64,000 nucleotides of DNA from Amphibalanus amphitrite (lineage: Eukaryota > Arthropoda > Thecostraca > Balanomorpha > Balanidae), in the NCBI RefSeq assembly GCF_019059575.1, contig NW_024881993.1, positions 186,001-250,000 of the forward strand, in the 5' to 3' direction. Shown piece by piece: positions 10,011 through 21,960 of this stretch. The position numbers were made by a program, and so were the translations under genes. Below the pieces are notes generated by a model. It was not told the origin of the DNA. It saw only the letters and a list, made by a program, of their open reading frames with translations, and did not search any database. The stretch's first letter is position 1; each line of letters starts with the position of its first letter.

Positions 10011-11674
10011 TTCCTGGCAAACCCTTGCGTCTACCTTAACAATGCAATGGATGGCTCCAATACATGCAATTATTTATGTTGATGTACAAGGAAAAATTTG
10101 AAGAAACCTGGTAGAAATAATATAACAGAATATTTAGCTAAGCTCGATTTCCTTTTCAGCAGCCTGAGCCGGCGCAAAGCTAAAGTGAAAGGTTCCACTT
10201 CAGGTCGATACAGCGCTAAAACAACAATATGGGGAATCATCAGACCTTACACACTCACCGCTGCAAGAACGAAGACTACGATAAAGTTTCTTCTGACACC
10301 AAATCCCGCAAAAATAGAAAGAAATTATGCATCAACACAGCAGGCGGCCGGAAAAGGTTCTATGCCGTGTAATAGAGAAACATACTGTAAATCGCTCTAA
10401 TTGCGATAATTAGACTTTTTTTATTTCAGTGCAAATTGGTTCAAAAATTGATAAGATTGTTTATTAATTGTATTGAAATAGAAAAAAATCAGAATGAGTG
10501 AACATTCTCTCAAGAAAAATTCTTCCGAAAAAAGACAGCCCTACTTGCCACTTACCATGTAATATATTTCTTATGCACAAATGAACAAAATTCATGCTAT
10601 CAAAAATGGTAATGGCGGGAGTTAATGAAAAAGTTTACATAACTTGCGCAGAAAAGACAAGACTACAATAGCCATCAATTGCCTTGCAATAGCAATAGCC
10701 TTGTCATTGGCATCATAGCACATTGACATAGGCGTTCGTAAAGGGTGAGAGAGATCGCATTATTTCATTTTTGCATTTTCATTTTTCCGTGAGTTGAAAA
10801 GTACGTTCATGAGAGGGGTTTTCTATGTAACATGCATTTGGTCAGTTGGGTCCGTGTCACACGAGATCATGCCTAGCGCTGTTCGGTTCTTACCAGCGTG
10901 CTCGTGCTGCCAGTTTGAGTTGCAGTTCCTTGGTCTTTTCTCATAGGTTGATGATGCTGATGCTGATGAGGTGGTCGGGCTGTCACCTTTGCACTCATAT
11001 AGGTACCTATATGAGTTATTTGCTTGAGTTGGCCTCTCATCTGTAAACCACACACATGTGAATTTCACCATATAGATGCCAAAATGTGAGGAAGTTAGCT
11101 GAGTGCCGATTTGAAAGTGTCATCGGATCTGCACCCCTTGGTGTTTTTTCATGGTATGGCGCTTCAGAATGCTACGTTTATCAGTGTATTGGGTCTCCAT
11201 GGAAACATCCACAAACTCAGATGCTCGTAACACTGGAACACTAGGGCCAATTCCTCTCAAACACCACACCAGTACTGAATACGGCTGCGCAACATAGCAC
11301 ACTGCAGCGTCGTGCCATGAAACGGGGCCCAGATCACAGAAGTCTTGTGTTTGTGTATGTTTCAAATGTGTCTTAGTTATTGTGAAGTATTGTGGTGCAT
11401 GCCAACAGAAAGGTTTAAGAACCACAACAAGATGAAATGGATACAAGAATAGACCTGGGACTAATTTGAATTATGGTCCATTAATCTAAACTTATAGTTG
11501 GCACCCCATAGTGCTATAGAAGATTTGCTTCATATATATTCCCCTTCAGTACCTACCAAACCTGATATAAAAATGTGCTAGATCCCTTAAATAGCCATTT
11601 AGAAGCTCTGTTGCATGTCATATAATCATTAAAATTCAACATTTGGCTCTTGTCAGAGCCGGCCCGCGGTTGTC
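10011..11674. other. Intergenic, no gene recognised; upstream of NDOR1
   Basis: AT-rich sequence with scattered short open frames (10098-10400, 11120-11446) that lack recognisable domains. It should contain the NDOR1 promoter, but no clear TATA box or Inr/DPE pair was identified near the start codon. Confidence 0.35.
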
Positions 11675-13471
11675 ATGGAGGTGACCGGAGACCAGAGGAA
11701 CCGACCGCCCGAGGCCGGACAGTGCCGCGCGCGGCTGACGGTGCTGTACGGCAGCCAGACCGGCACCGCCGAGGACCTCGCTCAGCGGATCGGCCGCGAG
11801 GCGAGGCGTCGCCTGTTTGAGTGCGAGGTGTGCGCGCTGGACGAACTGCGGCCGGCGGCGCTGCTCGACGAGCGACTGGCGCTGTTCGTGGTGGCCACCA
11901 CCGGTCAGGGAGACGTGCCCGACAACATGGCCGTCACCTGGCGGCAGCTGCTGCGCCGAGACCTGCCCGCCGACTCCCTGCGAGCGCTCCGCTTCGGCGT
12001 CATAGCGCTCGGCGACTCGTCCTACGCCAAGTTCAACTACGTCGGTAAGCGGCTGCAGAAGCGCCTGCTGCAGCTGGGCGCGGCGCCGCTGCAGCCGCCG
12101 GCGCTGGGCGACGACCAGCACGACCTGGGCGCGGACGCGGCCGTGGACCCATGGCTGGGCGACTGGTGGGACAAGCTGGACGCGCTGTGGCCTCTGCCGG
12201 ACGGCTGGCAGCTGCTGCCGGCTGACCGGCCTCCCCCGGCGCGCCACACGGTACGCTACTTGGAGGAGAATGGAAGCGAGCGTGCTGTCGAGACGCCGCC
12301 GCTGCCCTCGGGCCGTCACTTTGTGGCTAAAGTGCGCTCCAACCGGCGTCTCACCCCTGAGGACCACTTCCAAGAGGTGCGTCTGATCGGTCTGGACGTT
12401 AGCGGGGCGGACGTCACGTACCGGCCGGGAGACGTAGCCACAGTGCTGCCGCAGAATCTGGCTGAGGAAACTGAGCAGCTGCTTGAACTGCTCGGCTGGC
12501 GGCCCGATCAGCTGGTGATGGTGGACGGACCGCGGGCTGACCTCCTGCCGCGGCCCTGCTCTCTACGCTACCTGGCTACGCACGTGCTGGACATTCACGC
12601 TGTTCCTCGGCGCTCGCTGTTCGAACTGCTGGCTTATTTCACCGAGTCCGAGCTGGAGCGAGAGAAGCTGACCGAACTGTCGTCTGCGGTGGGCCAAGAG
12701 GAGAGGTTCGACTACTGCGACAGACCGCGACGCACCACACTGGAGGTACTTCAAGACTTCTGGGCGACGGCGCGCCGGCTGCCGCTGGATCTGCTCCTCG
12801 ACATGCTGCCCGTCATCAGGGAGAGACACTTCAGCATCGCCTCGTCTCCAAAGGTGCACGGTGGAGAGCTGCAGCTGTTGGTGGCCGTGGTGCGGTACCG
12901 CAGTCGTCTGGCGGCTCCCCGGCGCGGTCTGTGCTCCACCTGGCTATCCCGGCTGCCGGTCGGGCACTCCGTCACCGTCTCCGTCCGGCCGGGAACGCTC
13001 CGCTTCCCCGCGGAGCCCGACCGACCGGTGGTGATGATCGGACCCGGCACTGGCGTGGCGCCGTTCCGCAGCTACATCGCAGAGGAGACGGCCGAGACGG
13101 ACCGTCCGCGGCCGTTGTGTTTATTCTTCGGCTGCCGTAACCAAACCGCCGACCTGTTCTTCGGCGACGAGTGGCAGCGTCTGGAAGACGACAACAAACT
13201 CCAACTCTTCTGCGCCTTTTCTCGCGACCAGGAGAACAAAATATACGTGCAGGATCGTATCCGTGAGCAGGCAGCTCTGGTGTGGCGTCTGGTGCACGCA
13301 GAGGGCGCGACCATCTGTGTGGCCGGCAGCGCCAAGCGCATGCCGGAGGACGTGGCGGCGGCGCTGCAGCAGGTGTTTGCCGAGCAGGGTGACATGTCTG
13401 CCGAGGAAGCCGAGTGCTATCGGCATCAGCTGGAGCGGCAGGGGCGCTACCAGACTGAGACGTGGTCGTGA
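11675..13471 (+). CDS. NDOR1: NADPH-dependent diflavin oxidoreductase 1 (NDOR1/Tah18-like)
   Basis: FAD/FMN flavoprotein that passes electrons from NADPH to the anamorsin/CIAPIN1 (Dre2) Fe-S protein in early cytosolic iron-sulfur cluster assembly. The protein has 598 residues against 597 in human. A flavodoxin-like FMN domain spans about 15-160 with the phosphate loop YGSQTGTAED from residue 25. A linker and FAD-binding domain of the cytochrome P450 reductase type follow, with RHFSIASSP at 384-392. The NADPH-binding domain has GPGTGVAPFRSY from residue 456 and FFGCRNQTADLFFGDEW. The end YQTETWS resembles the family's aromatic C-terminal tail. The ATG at 11675 leaves a 15-residue lead before the FMN fold, consistent with the family. 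The entire coding region is one GC-rich exon, unlike the many-exon vertebrate gene. A 245-codon antisense frame here is a shadow. Confidence 0.96.
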   Translation: MEVTGDQRNRPPEAGQCRARLTVLYGSQTGTAEDLAQRIGREARRRLFECEVCALDELRPAALLDERLALFVVATTGQGDVPDNMAVTWRQLLRRDLPADSLRALRFGVIALGDSSYAKFNYVGKRLQKRLLQLGAAPLQPPALGDDQHDLGADAAVDPWLGDWWDKLDALWPLPDGWQLLPADRPPPARHTVRYLEENGSERAVETPPLPSGRHFVAKVRSNRRLTPEDHFQEVRLIGLDVSGADVTYRPGDVATVLPQNLAEETEQLLELLGWRPDQLVMVDGPRADLLPRPCSLRYLATHVLDIHAVPRRSLFELLAYFTESELEREKLTELSSAVGQEERFDYCDRPRRTTLEVLQDFWATARRLPLDLLLDMLPVIRERHFSIASSPKVHGGELQLLVAVVRYRSRLAAPRRGLCSTWLSRLPVGHSVTVSVRPGTLRFPAEPDRPVVMIGPGTGVAPFRSYIAEETAETDRPRPLCLFFGCRNQTADLFFGDEWQRLEDDNKLQLFCAFSRDQENKIYVQDRIREQAALVWRLVHAEGATICVAGSAKRMPEDVAAALQQVFAEQGDMSAEEAECYRHQLERQGRYQTETWS

Positions 13472-14647
13472 GCCGGGCGCCGGGATCGGCCTGTGTGGCT
13501 TAACTACCAGCACCCCGGCCCGTCAGGGTCCGACCTGTGTAGTGTAATTAGTGACTACCTACCATTACGGTGCTAGGAGGCGTGATTTGTACTGGATTTC
13601 GAGTATAATGCGACTATAATGATGGCATGATTTGGTCGGATACCTAATCAATGTCCCGATAGGTTTAAGAAAAATCGCATCCATTTCACTTTTGTAGACC
13701 TTGATTTGTTATTGGAGCTACTTCAATGCGAACTTGTTGTCATTGCCAAGTTTTATTGTCTGTTCTTGACTTGTCTTCTTTTGATGGTCATCCTGGAGCT
13801 ATTTGTTCTTGCTTGGCGAAGCTAAAAGGCTAAAAATGGTTTGGCTAAAGTGGCTATAATATTGAGATAGACCTCATTTGGCTTTCGCCTGTTGGTTTAT
13901 AATACATGGACTGCTTGATTATAGGCATTAGTGTGTTTGTCAGCCCCTGTTTGGTCCCCGAACAGCTTATCCCGAGAAATGTTATTTGTGTCAATTTGGT
14001 TCAATGATTTAATGAGGTTCAAGGCTGTACCTGTTGCAGCATCTGGTCAGGCTGGGTCACAGGTCATTTTAGGTCACATTGACCCATTTTTGGTCACAGG
14101 TGATTCTAGCACCATGGATTCTCAACGACAAACCCAGGCTAAATAGAGTCAGTTCAAGCCATGTGGGATTGCAATGCACACGGCTAGCTTGATCACAGGG
14201 ACCACTTCAGTTAACAATATAAGGTCGGCCTGTGTCACATGCTGTCGGCCTGGGTCAAATTCGGTCAGCCTGGCTCACATGGTCAGTTTAGGTCACACGA
14301 GGCCGGCATGGGTCATCGAGATTAATCTGCAGCACATCAGGCCAGTCTGGGTAACACGAGATCAATCTGTAGGTCATTTGGGTCAGACAGGGTCACATTA
14401 GGTCAGTCTAGGTCACATAGTTGATCTCAGGTCACCTAAAGCCAGTCTCTGGATCATACGAATGGGTTTAGGTCACATGGAGGTCACCGTAGAGTCGAGG
14501 GTCAGTCCTGGAGACAAGGGTCATGCCACCACAGGTCCCATGACGCTGTTCCAGATCACTAGTGCTTCACTGTGATGTTTTTATAACGAGATGGCGGGGA
14601 CATGGTATCTATACTGTGTATTTTTCCTATGTTACAGAGCTGTCACG
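13472..14647. other. NDOR1-RFC4 intergenic region with AGGTCA-type degenerate array
   Basis: After about 500 bases of AT-rich 3' flank, 14040-14530 is a degenerate direct array built on ggtcacat/aggtcag units. At least nine exact AGGTCA words are present, all in plus orientation, plus further GGTCA copies. A pyrimidine-rich acceptor-like sequence (tttttcctatgttacag) ends at 14638, ten bases before the RFC4 ATG, suggesting a noncoding RFC4 exon further left. No polyadenylation signal for NDOR1 was recognised. Confidence 0.5.
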
Positions 14648-17600
14648 ATGCACGCGTTTCTGAAGACGGGTAAACTAGGCGCCAGTGATGCTTCAGCCGG
14701 AGGATCCGGTCTCACCGCAAAGGAAAAGAAACGCAACGTGCACCAGCCCTGGGTGGAAAAATAGTGAGTTATGCCAGTGGCAACGCAGAACCTGAAACAT
14801 CTCTTTTATTTTCTATGGTTTTCAAAGACGTGAATAAATATTCCTGGTGGATGAATGGATGAGCAGGTGAATGAATGAATGAATGAATGAATGAATGAAT
14901 GAATGAAAAGCTTTATTGAATGAAATGAATGAATGAGCTGAGCTCAAGCCTCTGCTCTGTGCTTATGTTGTGGTTACATCATACATGTGTCTGGTCGTCG
15001 ACTGACCGACCGTTTTTATTTCACAGCCGCCCCAAGACGGTCGATGACGTCGCGTACCAGGATGAGGTGATAGCCATGCTGAAAAACTGCATGAAGGGCT
15101 CAGATGTAAGTAAATGACGCTCACCGTCTGTTATCCATCAATGTCTGTTATCGCCTGAATTATTCGTCGGGGTCGCTGAGTCTTGAGCCTCTGTATAGAT
15201 CGTAGACCTCTGACTTCGCTATAGAGAGGTCTGTGGTTGAGCGCTAGGAGCTGGAGGTGGTTACTGAACAGTTAGAGTCCTGTAACAGACTCGCACATCT
15301 ATTTTTGTAGCCATCGTGTCTTCTTCCCCTTCCATGAGTATCGCCATCGCCCTGCTAAAGAAATCCGTTTATCGTTTTCAGCTGCCGAATCTGCTGTTTT
15401 ACGGTCCTCCGGGCACCGGTAAAACGTCCACCATCCTAGCCGCCTGCAGGGAGCTCTTCGGATCGGACATGAAACAGAGGTCAGTACTCGCAGTTGGCTG
15501 TCTAGCTGTTAATTCTCCGTTCTGGGTGTGGTGGCTGCTTTTGAAGACTTGGGTGATACCTGCGAGTGATGCTGCATTGTAAGGCAGCTTCGCCGTTTGG
15601 GGAAGGAGGAGCGACTCTTATTCTTTCTCAATGATCCTACGTTCACAGCTAAAATAGCAGTTTGGGTTGTGGCCTGAGCCCTTCTGTTGCGATTTATCAA
15701 CTTATCAAATCGTGCTTGCTTACAATGCACTCACCCCTATTTACCGTCTGGTACTACTATTTGACATTCTATCCCCCGCCACGGCAGGGTACTGGAGCTG
15801 AACGCCTCCGACGAGCGTGGTATCGCCGTGGTGAGGGACAAGGTGAAGGGGTTCTCGCAGCAGGCGGTCCCCTCCTGCCGCTCAGACGGCAAGGCCTGCC
15901 CGGCATATAAGGTGAGGGATGGGGTCACTGAGGGGATGGGCCAACTACCGTGGAGGGTGTATGATATGAACAGACCGTTACTAGCACACATTAAATGATA
16001 ATAACGTGCTCCCGCTGGCGTCTAGAGCTTGGTTTGATTTCACGCCGATAACAAATGCACTCTTGGCAGCAGAAGCTGCAGGTCACGATAAAATGTGCAG
16101 TAAAAATTCCTTGTCACCTCGCCGGCTATCAACGTAACCTCACTGCCATAAATGTGTCGCCAGCTCTGCATATGAGGTGCTTCGACCAGCTAGCTATGTG
16201 TGATATCACGTCATCTCTCGACTTCTTGTATGGGTGATCTAATCTGTCTGACGTCAACATGCGTATTGTGTGGCTACTACATTGTCATGCATAGTATAAC
16301 GTCACCATCTATTTATATGCCATCACGTTCTCTATACCTATATGCCATCCCTCATCTCCTCGCCCGCAGGTGGTGATTCTGGACGAGGCCGACTCTATGA
16401 CCTCAGCGGCACAGGCGGCGCTGCGTCGTACCATGGAGCGTGAGACGCGCACCACGCGGTTCTGCCTCATCTGTAACTACGTGTCCCGCATCATCGACCC
16501 GCTCACGTCGCGCTGCGCAAAGTTCCGCTTCAAGCCGCTCTGTGAGTGTGGGACGGTACCTATTGGTGTTTGTAGAAGGGCGGAGAGTAGGGGATATGAA
16601 GCTGTGTGGGTGGGGGAGGTGACGATCTAAAGTTTCGCTAGCATGACGCCGCCGATGTTCAAATTACCGGGAAGATAGGGGAGAGAGTTGGGTCTCGCGC
16701 TGCGCAAAGTTCCGCTTCAAGCCGCTCTGTGAGTGTGACGATGGAGGCGATAGAGGGATGAAGAATGGAATGAATGGTTGTGCGTGGTAGGGAAATCAGT
16801 AACCAATTCTAGTGAGGATTAGTGTTGCAGGAGTCGGATAAGTGATGAGGGAGTCTTCTTGGTGACAACCTGAAATATTGTGTGTCGTTTGGCTTGTAAT
16901 TCACGTCTTCACTGATATGTTGTTTTTAGTCGAACAATGAACACAGTAATCCATTTTAGCGATGAACATTGAACAGTTAGGTATAACGTCATGCAAATTG
17001 TATAATGATCGATAACATCCTTATTTCACACAATTAAGTGCCTCTAAAGCGTCTGACACCCGCCCTTTATCATCCAGCGACCGACATCCTGGTGCGCCGT
17101 CTGCGTGACATCTGCACCGCGGAGGGCGTGGACTGTGACGAGCCGACGCTGGCGGCGCTGGTGGAGACATCTGACGGTGACCTCCGTAAGGCCATCACGA
17201 CGCTGCAGTCGGCGGCACGACTCCGGCCGGCCGGCGGCCTCACTGCGGAGGACGTCAAAGAGGTCATGCTGGTGAGTTGGGGGTAGAATGGTGGGTGTCA
17301 TGGGATTAAAAAAACTCGGAATGTTTGAATGGACGGATTGACAGAGCCGCCGGACCCACGCTAAGCAGAGCTTGTTGCGTGGACCCCGACCCCTGCCGTC
17401 CGATTGCGCAATTCCGGGTAACGGGAAAATATAGAAGTATAGAAGTTTTGACGGGATGAGTTTGAGTTCAAAGGTCATGTTGGTGAGTTGATATCAACTT
17501 TGGTCATGTTTCTGCGCCGATGAAAGTCGATTAGGAGTCATGGAGTTAAGGTTGCAGCAGCTTTACGCATTTCTATCCCATCATGGATGGAGACGACCTC

Positions 17601-18990
17601 TTCAGTCCGCGGTTCTAAAAGTCAACAGCTGCTCATCGTCGCCATCATTACTCATTACCATGTTCAGCCGTAGCTCACTAGGCAGAACTGATTCCCGATT
17701 GTGGCAGCTCGAGTTCAGTCTGTCTCTGGTGACCCACTGACCCTCTCTCTCCGTCAGGTGGTTCCTGACGCCATGCTGGACCGCCTGCTGGACGCCTGTC
17801 GCTCGGGACGGTACGAGAAACTAGAGACGGCCGTGAACGAACTCATCCTGGAAGGGTACGCCGCCGCGCAGGTCAGTTCACAGCTGGGTCAGGGTGTTTA
17901 GTTATTGAGGTCTTACCCGTGTGCAGGTCAGTTCCCAGCTGAGTGGGTAGTTGGTGGCGTCTTACCCTTGCACTGGTCAGTGTTTTGGAGGCCTGTCCAG
18001 AAATCCTCTGGTTTCTTATTTGCTACTGGGATAGGTCTTTGGTATCTTTATCGTCTAGCGAGCCACTCGGTTCTGGCAACGGTGGCCGTTCTCATATGGA
18101 ATGACGCTCCTCATTTCGCACGATTTCAGAGACGACTGGAAAAAACTGACACAATGCTGCTCTATGCGCCCTCGACACACATGTCCTGAAACTTTGAAGT
18201 CATGCTGACCTGAGGTCCTCTCACCAAGGATTTGCTCATTTCTGGCACAGTGTATGATCGGTGATAACTATGTTCACTGTTCAGCCACACGTCAGCCCTT
18301 CACTGCGTTCCATCCTTTCCCTGTGCTGTCTCCAGGTTCTCTCTCAGCTGCTGGAGAAGCTGATTGCCCTGGACGGTCTGGATGATCTGCCCAAGGCGCA
18401 CATCCTGGAACGACTAGCAGTGAGTAGTTTCCATCACGCCACCGGCTCATACCGGTGTGGCTAGTCCAGCGGAGATTGTGACAGTACAGCTCCATGTAAC
18501 TTACGAGATAATGATTTGACTGCTCAGTGGTCAGGGTAGCCTTCAGTGGCTTAGGAAGCGTCCTTTTTAGGACATAGGTGTTTGGTACTTCGCAGTTGCA
18601 AGCGAGATACGGTAGCTCGCAGGGCACAGGATCCAGAGCCCCTGCAGGATTTTAACCGATATTTGGGGTGTTCCGGTCTTGAAGCAGCAGTACCTATGCT
18701 CGTTACTTAGTATCTGGGTACGCTTATTCAGGGAACGCTCAATGGTTGGAAACTTATTCATCGGTGCCACGTCAAAGGAACAGTAAACTATTAAACGTTT
18801 TGGTCTGATCGCGGCCCGGCCCTCCCTTCGTCTCTAATCTATCCTTTTTCCCTCTGCCCTGACTGCTCTCTTTTCTGTCTCTTCCTCTACCCAGCTGTGT
18901 GACGCGCGACTTCAGGACGGCGCCGACGAGTACCTGCAGATCATGGACCTCGGCTGCGTCATCATGGCACAGATGAAGGCCTCGGGGTAG
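14648..18990 (+). CDS. RFC4: Replication factor C subunit 4 (RFC4), nine coding exons
   Basis: AAA+ subunit of the RFC clamp loader, which places PCNA on primer-template DNA in the nucleus. Exons joined by GT-AG introns in consistent phase: 14648-14763, 15027-15105, 15382-15479, 15788-15911, 16370-16541, 17078-17271, 17758-17871, 18336-18419, 18895-18990. They sum to 1,077 nt, 358 residues (human RFC4 has 363). Key motifs are [19 protein letters not shown] at the N-terminus, Walker A GPPGTGKT (73-80), [10 protein letters not shown], Walker B ILDEAD (142-147), the RFC-box SRC (186-188) and sensor 2 [16 protein letters not shown]. The C-terminal collar helices end MAQMKASG. The N-terminal match to RFC4 rather than RFC2 or RFC5 decides the paralogue. 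Intron 5 carries a copy of the exon 5 end (see 16695-16737), and intron 1 a GAAT microsatellite. An additional upstream noncoding exon is likely. Confidence 0.95.
14868..14937. repeat. (GAAT)n microsatellite in RFC4 intron 1
   Basis: About nine perfect GAAT units, then aaaagctttatt and further gaatgaa units. Read on the minus strand this is aataaagcttttcattcattc, which resembles the 3' end of some LINEs (polyadenylation signal followed by a short tandem tail), but nothing else of an element was found. Confidence 0.8.
16695..16737 (+). repeat. Exact 43-bp copy of the RFC4 exon 5 end plus its splice donor, inside intron 5
   Basis: The bases 16508-16550 (last 34 bases of exon 5, donor gtgagtgtg) recur exactly at 16695-16737. 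The copy therefore supplies a second, equally strong 5' splice site in the intron, about 190 bases downstream. The flanks on both sides do not match, so the duplicated block is short and sharply bounded. Reading through from exon 5 to the second donor would meet in-frame stop codons (the frame from 16370 ends at 16630). Confidence 0.9.
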
Positions 18991-20386
18991 AGCACGACGC
19001 CCGAGGTCAACTTTCTTGAGGTGGAGTGATGTCAGGGTACGTCTTTTGTCACATCCCTGGCTCATGTCATTGTAAATCGAACGAAGGTTTTGAAGCAATG
19101 CCCAATGTCATTTCTTTACATTCTGAAAATGGTGGGATGATGTCGAGTAGCGACTGATGCTGGGGTAGCGTCTGACGCCTGCCATTTAGATGCTGTCGAG
19201 AGGTTAGCGATGTCGTAAAAAGACCGACGTTGGGGTATCGGCTGATGTTCATCGTCTGGTGCGTTTAGCGTGTCTACATAAGTGACGTTGGGATGGCGCC
19301 TGCTGCCTGTTCTTTGCTGCCTGAGAATGGTGGGGAGGTCGTGAGCGCGCGAAGCTTGAGGTCGGAGTAGCGACCGATCTGAACCGTCATTCGTTTGTAC
19401 AGCCTGCATACTGGCAGTACCGTCGTTTGACGTTGCCTACCGTATGTCTTCCACTGCTACGTTGGTTAGAGTTTCACCCAATGTGAGACCATCAAACTTC
19501 TCTGCTGAGGAAGTGGGAAAGTGAGACCTTATTGCTGGATTTCTTTACAGCAATGCTGGGTGCCAACTGCTAATATCACGCGGCTGGCCGCCGTTTTGGC
19601 ATCGAGTCCATGAAAATCGCACCTTGTTGAGCGGCTGCTTCGACTGAAATGCACCTTCTGTGTTAGTTTTATTCCACTCAGCCTAGTTGCTGTTGAAATT
19701 GTGATCCCGAGTACCTGACGGCTAACCTTGCCATTGCATCTTTACGCTCTACAGTACCAAGCCATCCTGTAACCAGCCTCTCATTAAGTGGAGTTTGAAT
19801 CCATGCCGTTGAAATGTCGGTAAATGAACCGGTGTCTTTGCTGACTGTTATCCTGAGAACTGGTCTTGCGAATTATTGCTTGCGACTCTTGTGTGGGAAT
19901 AGGCTTGTCCCTGAGCTGGGAAAGCACAAAGCTGTGTCGTGTTCATCCAACCCTCATCTGTATTTGGGATACCCGATCATCACCATGCGTGACTTGTGGT
20001 TTGTAAAATGTGCTTCCGTCATTCCACGTGAAACGTTAGTCGAATGAGGGCCACCAGTTGCCTGTCAAGTGTTGAGAAACCATTTTGGCTGAGTCAGGTT
20101 ACCGGTTTGTACCGCCTAGCCAAATAAATGAATCATTTTTGTTATCTGCCGTTTTCATGTGCGAGGCCTTCGTCCGGGCGGCCCAAGTGCAACGAATGCG
20201 TCGTCACTTCACCAACGGGTGTCCCCCCGCACACACACATACTGACATGTGTGACGTGTACCGGTTATCGATTGCGCCCCGATCGTGGTTTGCGAACGGA
20301 TGGGAACCGTGACAGCTCGGTAGCATGTATAGTGGTACGGGCCGGGTTAACAGTGGTCCTCAACCTGGGAAAATGAGCGCTTAGTG
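18991..20386. other. RFC4 3' flank, no gene recognised
   Basis: Contains an AATAAA at 20123-20128, which is far from the stop codon. The region 19130-19400 has loosely repetitive dgtcgagtagcgactgatg-like phrases. Open frames here are short and domain-free. Confidence 0.35.
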
Positions 20387-20390
20387 TTAA

Positions 20391-20847
20391 AGGGACCCTC
20401 CCACCTTCAAAAAAGTTAATGAATTGGCATGAAAGTGATGTCGCTCGGTTCAGAAAGAGCAAAAATGAATATATACTAAATTTCATCGAAAAATATTCAC
20501 CGGTTTTCAAGATATTAGACTTTTACTTTTGTTTACTTTTTGGGATCTCCGCTGTTCCTAGCGACTTTATTTGAAAGTGCGGCATTTGTTGCGCGCAAAG
20601 CAGCATATACCACCGCGTGCTGCCAAACGTTTTAGTAAAAGATTTAAAAATCGTTAGATCTCCGCTGACGTCACAAATTCTAAGGGGGCATACCAATGCA
20701 TTAGCCCCTTAGAATCCGAAAACTGCAAGTTTGAAATTCCATATCTCCGAATTCCATTTTTCGATGTTGTGAATGCCCAAACCGGTATTTTCAGGCCATG
20801 GCCACCAATTTGGCTATCTCAACTCAAAACTAACTGGGAGGGTCCCT
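20391..20847. mobile_element. 457-bp MITE with perfect 13-bp inverted ends at TTAA
   Basis: Left end AGGGACCCTCCCA, right end TGGGAGGGTCCCT, an exact inverted pair; each is flanked by TTAA (20387-20390 and 20848-20851). The interior is AT-rich and non-coding. TTAA duplication suggests a piggyBac-type mobiliser. Because the flank is TTTAAA on the right, a TA duplication of mariner type cannot be excluded. Confidence 0.8.
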
Positions 20848-20851
20848 TTAA

Positions 20852-21944
20852 ATCTACAAAGCAATTGGGATCGGAGGCTGATCTGGGAAAATTAGTCAAG
20901 ACATGCTGTCGGTCCTATCTAAGACAACGCGGACCTGCAGATTGGTGGCGGATCCCTTTCATTTCGGCTCTCATGCGCGGCTGGTGATTAATGCCCCTAT
21001 TTTATATTTTTGAAAGCCTCCTGTATTTCAGGGCGCAATAGAAACTTTCGATAATAGTCATTTGTGCAATCGCTGCACTGCATAACCTTTATCTTGTGTC
21101 GTGAAAATAAAGATACGTCATATGCTCTGTAGATAATAGCGTATATATGGCCTTGTAATAGGCTGCTACACTATAATAGTCACCGATTTGGTTTGAGAAC
21201 CACTGGTGGTATCAGCTGATCCGAATGTAAACAAAGCATCTGACGCACAAGTGCGCAAGAATCGGTCACGTTTCCATGCGCCGGCTGGAAGACGTCGCGT
21301 TCTGCTGGAATCCGCGGGATGTTTGGAAGTTGAATTGGTGGATTCTCATAAAGGCAGGAAAACTGGTATTTTAATGGACCTAGCGCTGCAGTAATTGGGA
21401 ATCTTTATATGTATATAGTGTTTTATAAATTGCGCATAAATTTCTCACGCTCCGAGTAGTCCGAGATTGCTGGGCTCCACGAATACGATGACGAACAGAA
21501 GCGAATTCCATGCTTTGTTTCATATGTGCTAACTCTGACACTGCTAATTTAGCAGGAGCTTGACCAGGACACTCACTTGCTACTGCCCTGTCAAGTGATT
21601 TTATATTATGACGAGGCTCGAAAACACATTGTGATGCTGGCTTCAGAATTTATCATCATGCCAGTGCCTTTTGCAAATTGAGAGGATTTGAGTTTTAGGT
21701 AAAATCGTTGTTAATTTATTGACATGGTTGAATTATGTCATTGTTTTGTCCTTGTACATATTTTGTTAATTAAATATTTTTTTACAATGCAAGAACTAGG
21801 TATGTTACGTGACAGGTAAACGTAGGTAATATTTTTTCCATTTTGGAATACTAATTTAGCTCATCTCAGTAATAAACCCTATCTTTCACACCATTGGCTG
21901 ACAATGTATGTCTCTTCTGACAATATTACTGTCTCCTTTCACAG
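20852..21944. other. Intergenic / upstream of MFSD6-like gene
   Basis: AT-rich. AATAAA occurs at 21106-21111. No coding exon or clear core promoter recognised; the last ~40 bases form the pyrimidine tract and AG acceptor (21943-21944) of the next gene's first visible exon. Confidence 0.35.
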
Positions 21945-21960
21945 GCCCAGCTGTGACACC

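Noticed and set aside
11636-12373. 245-codon minus-strand frame opposite NDOR1
   Set aside because: GC-rich antisense shadow of the FMN domain.
21904-21960. Upstream ATG and 19-codon extension of the MFSD6-like frame
   Set aside because: The segment contains the pyrimidine tract and AG of a splice acceptor (21943-21944), so it is most likely intronic.
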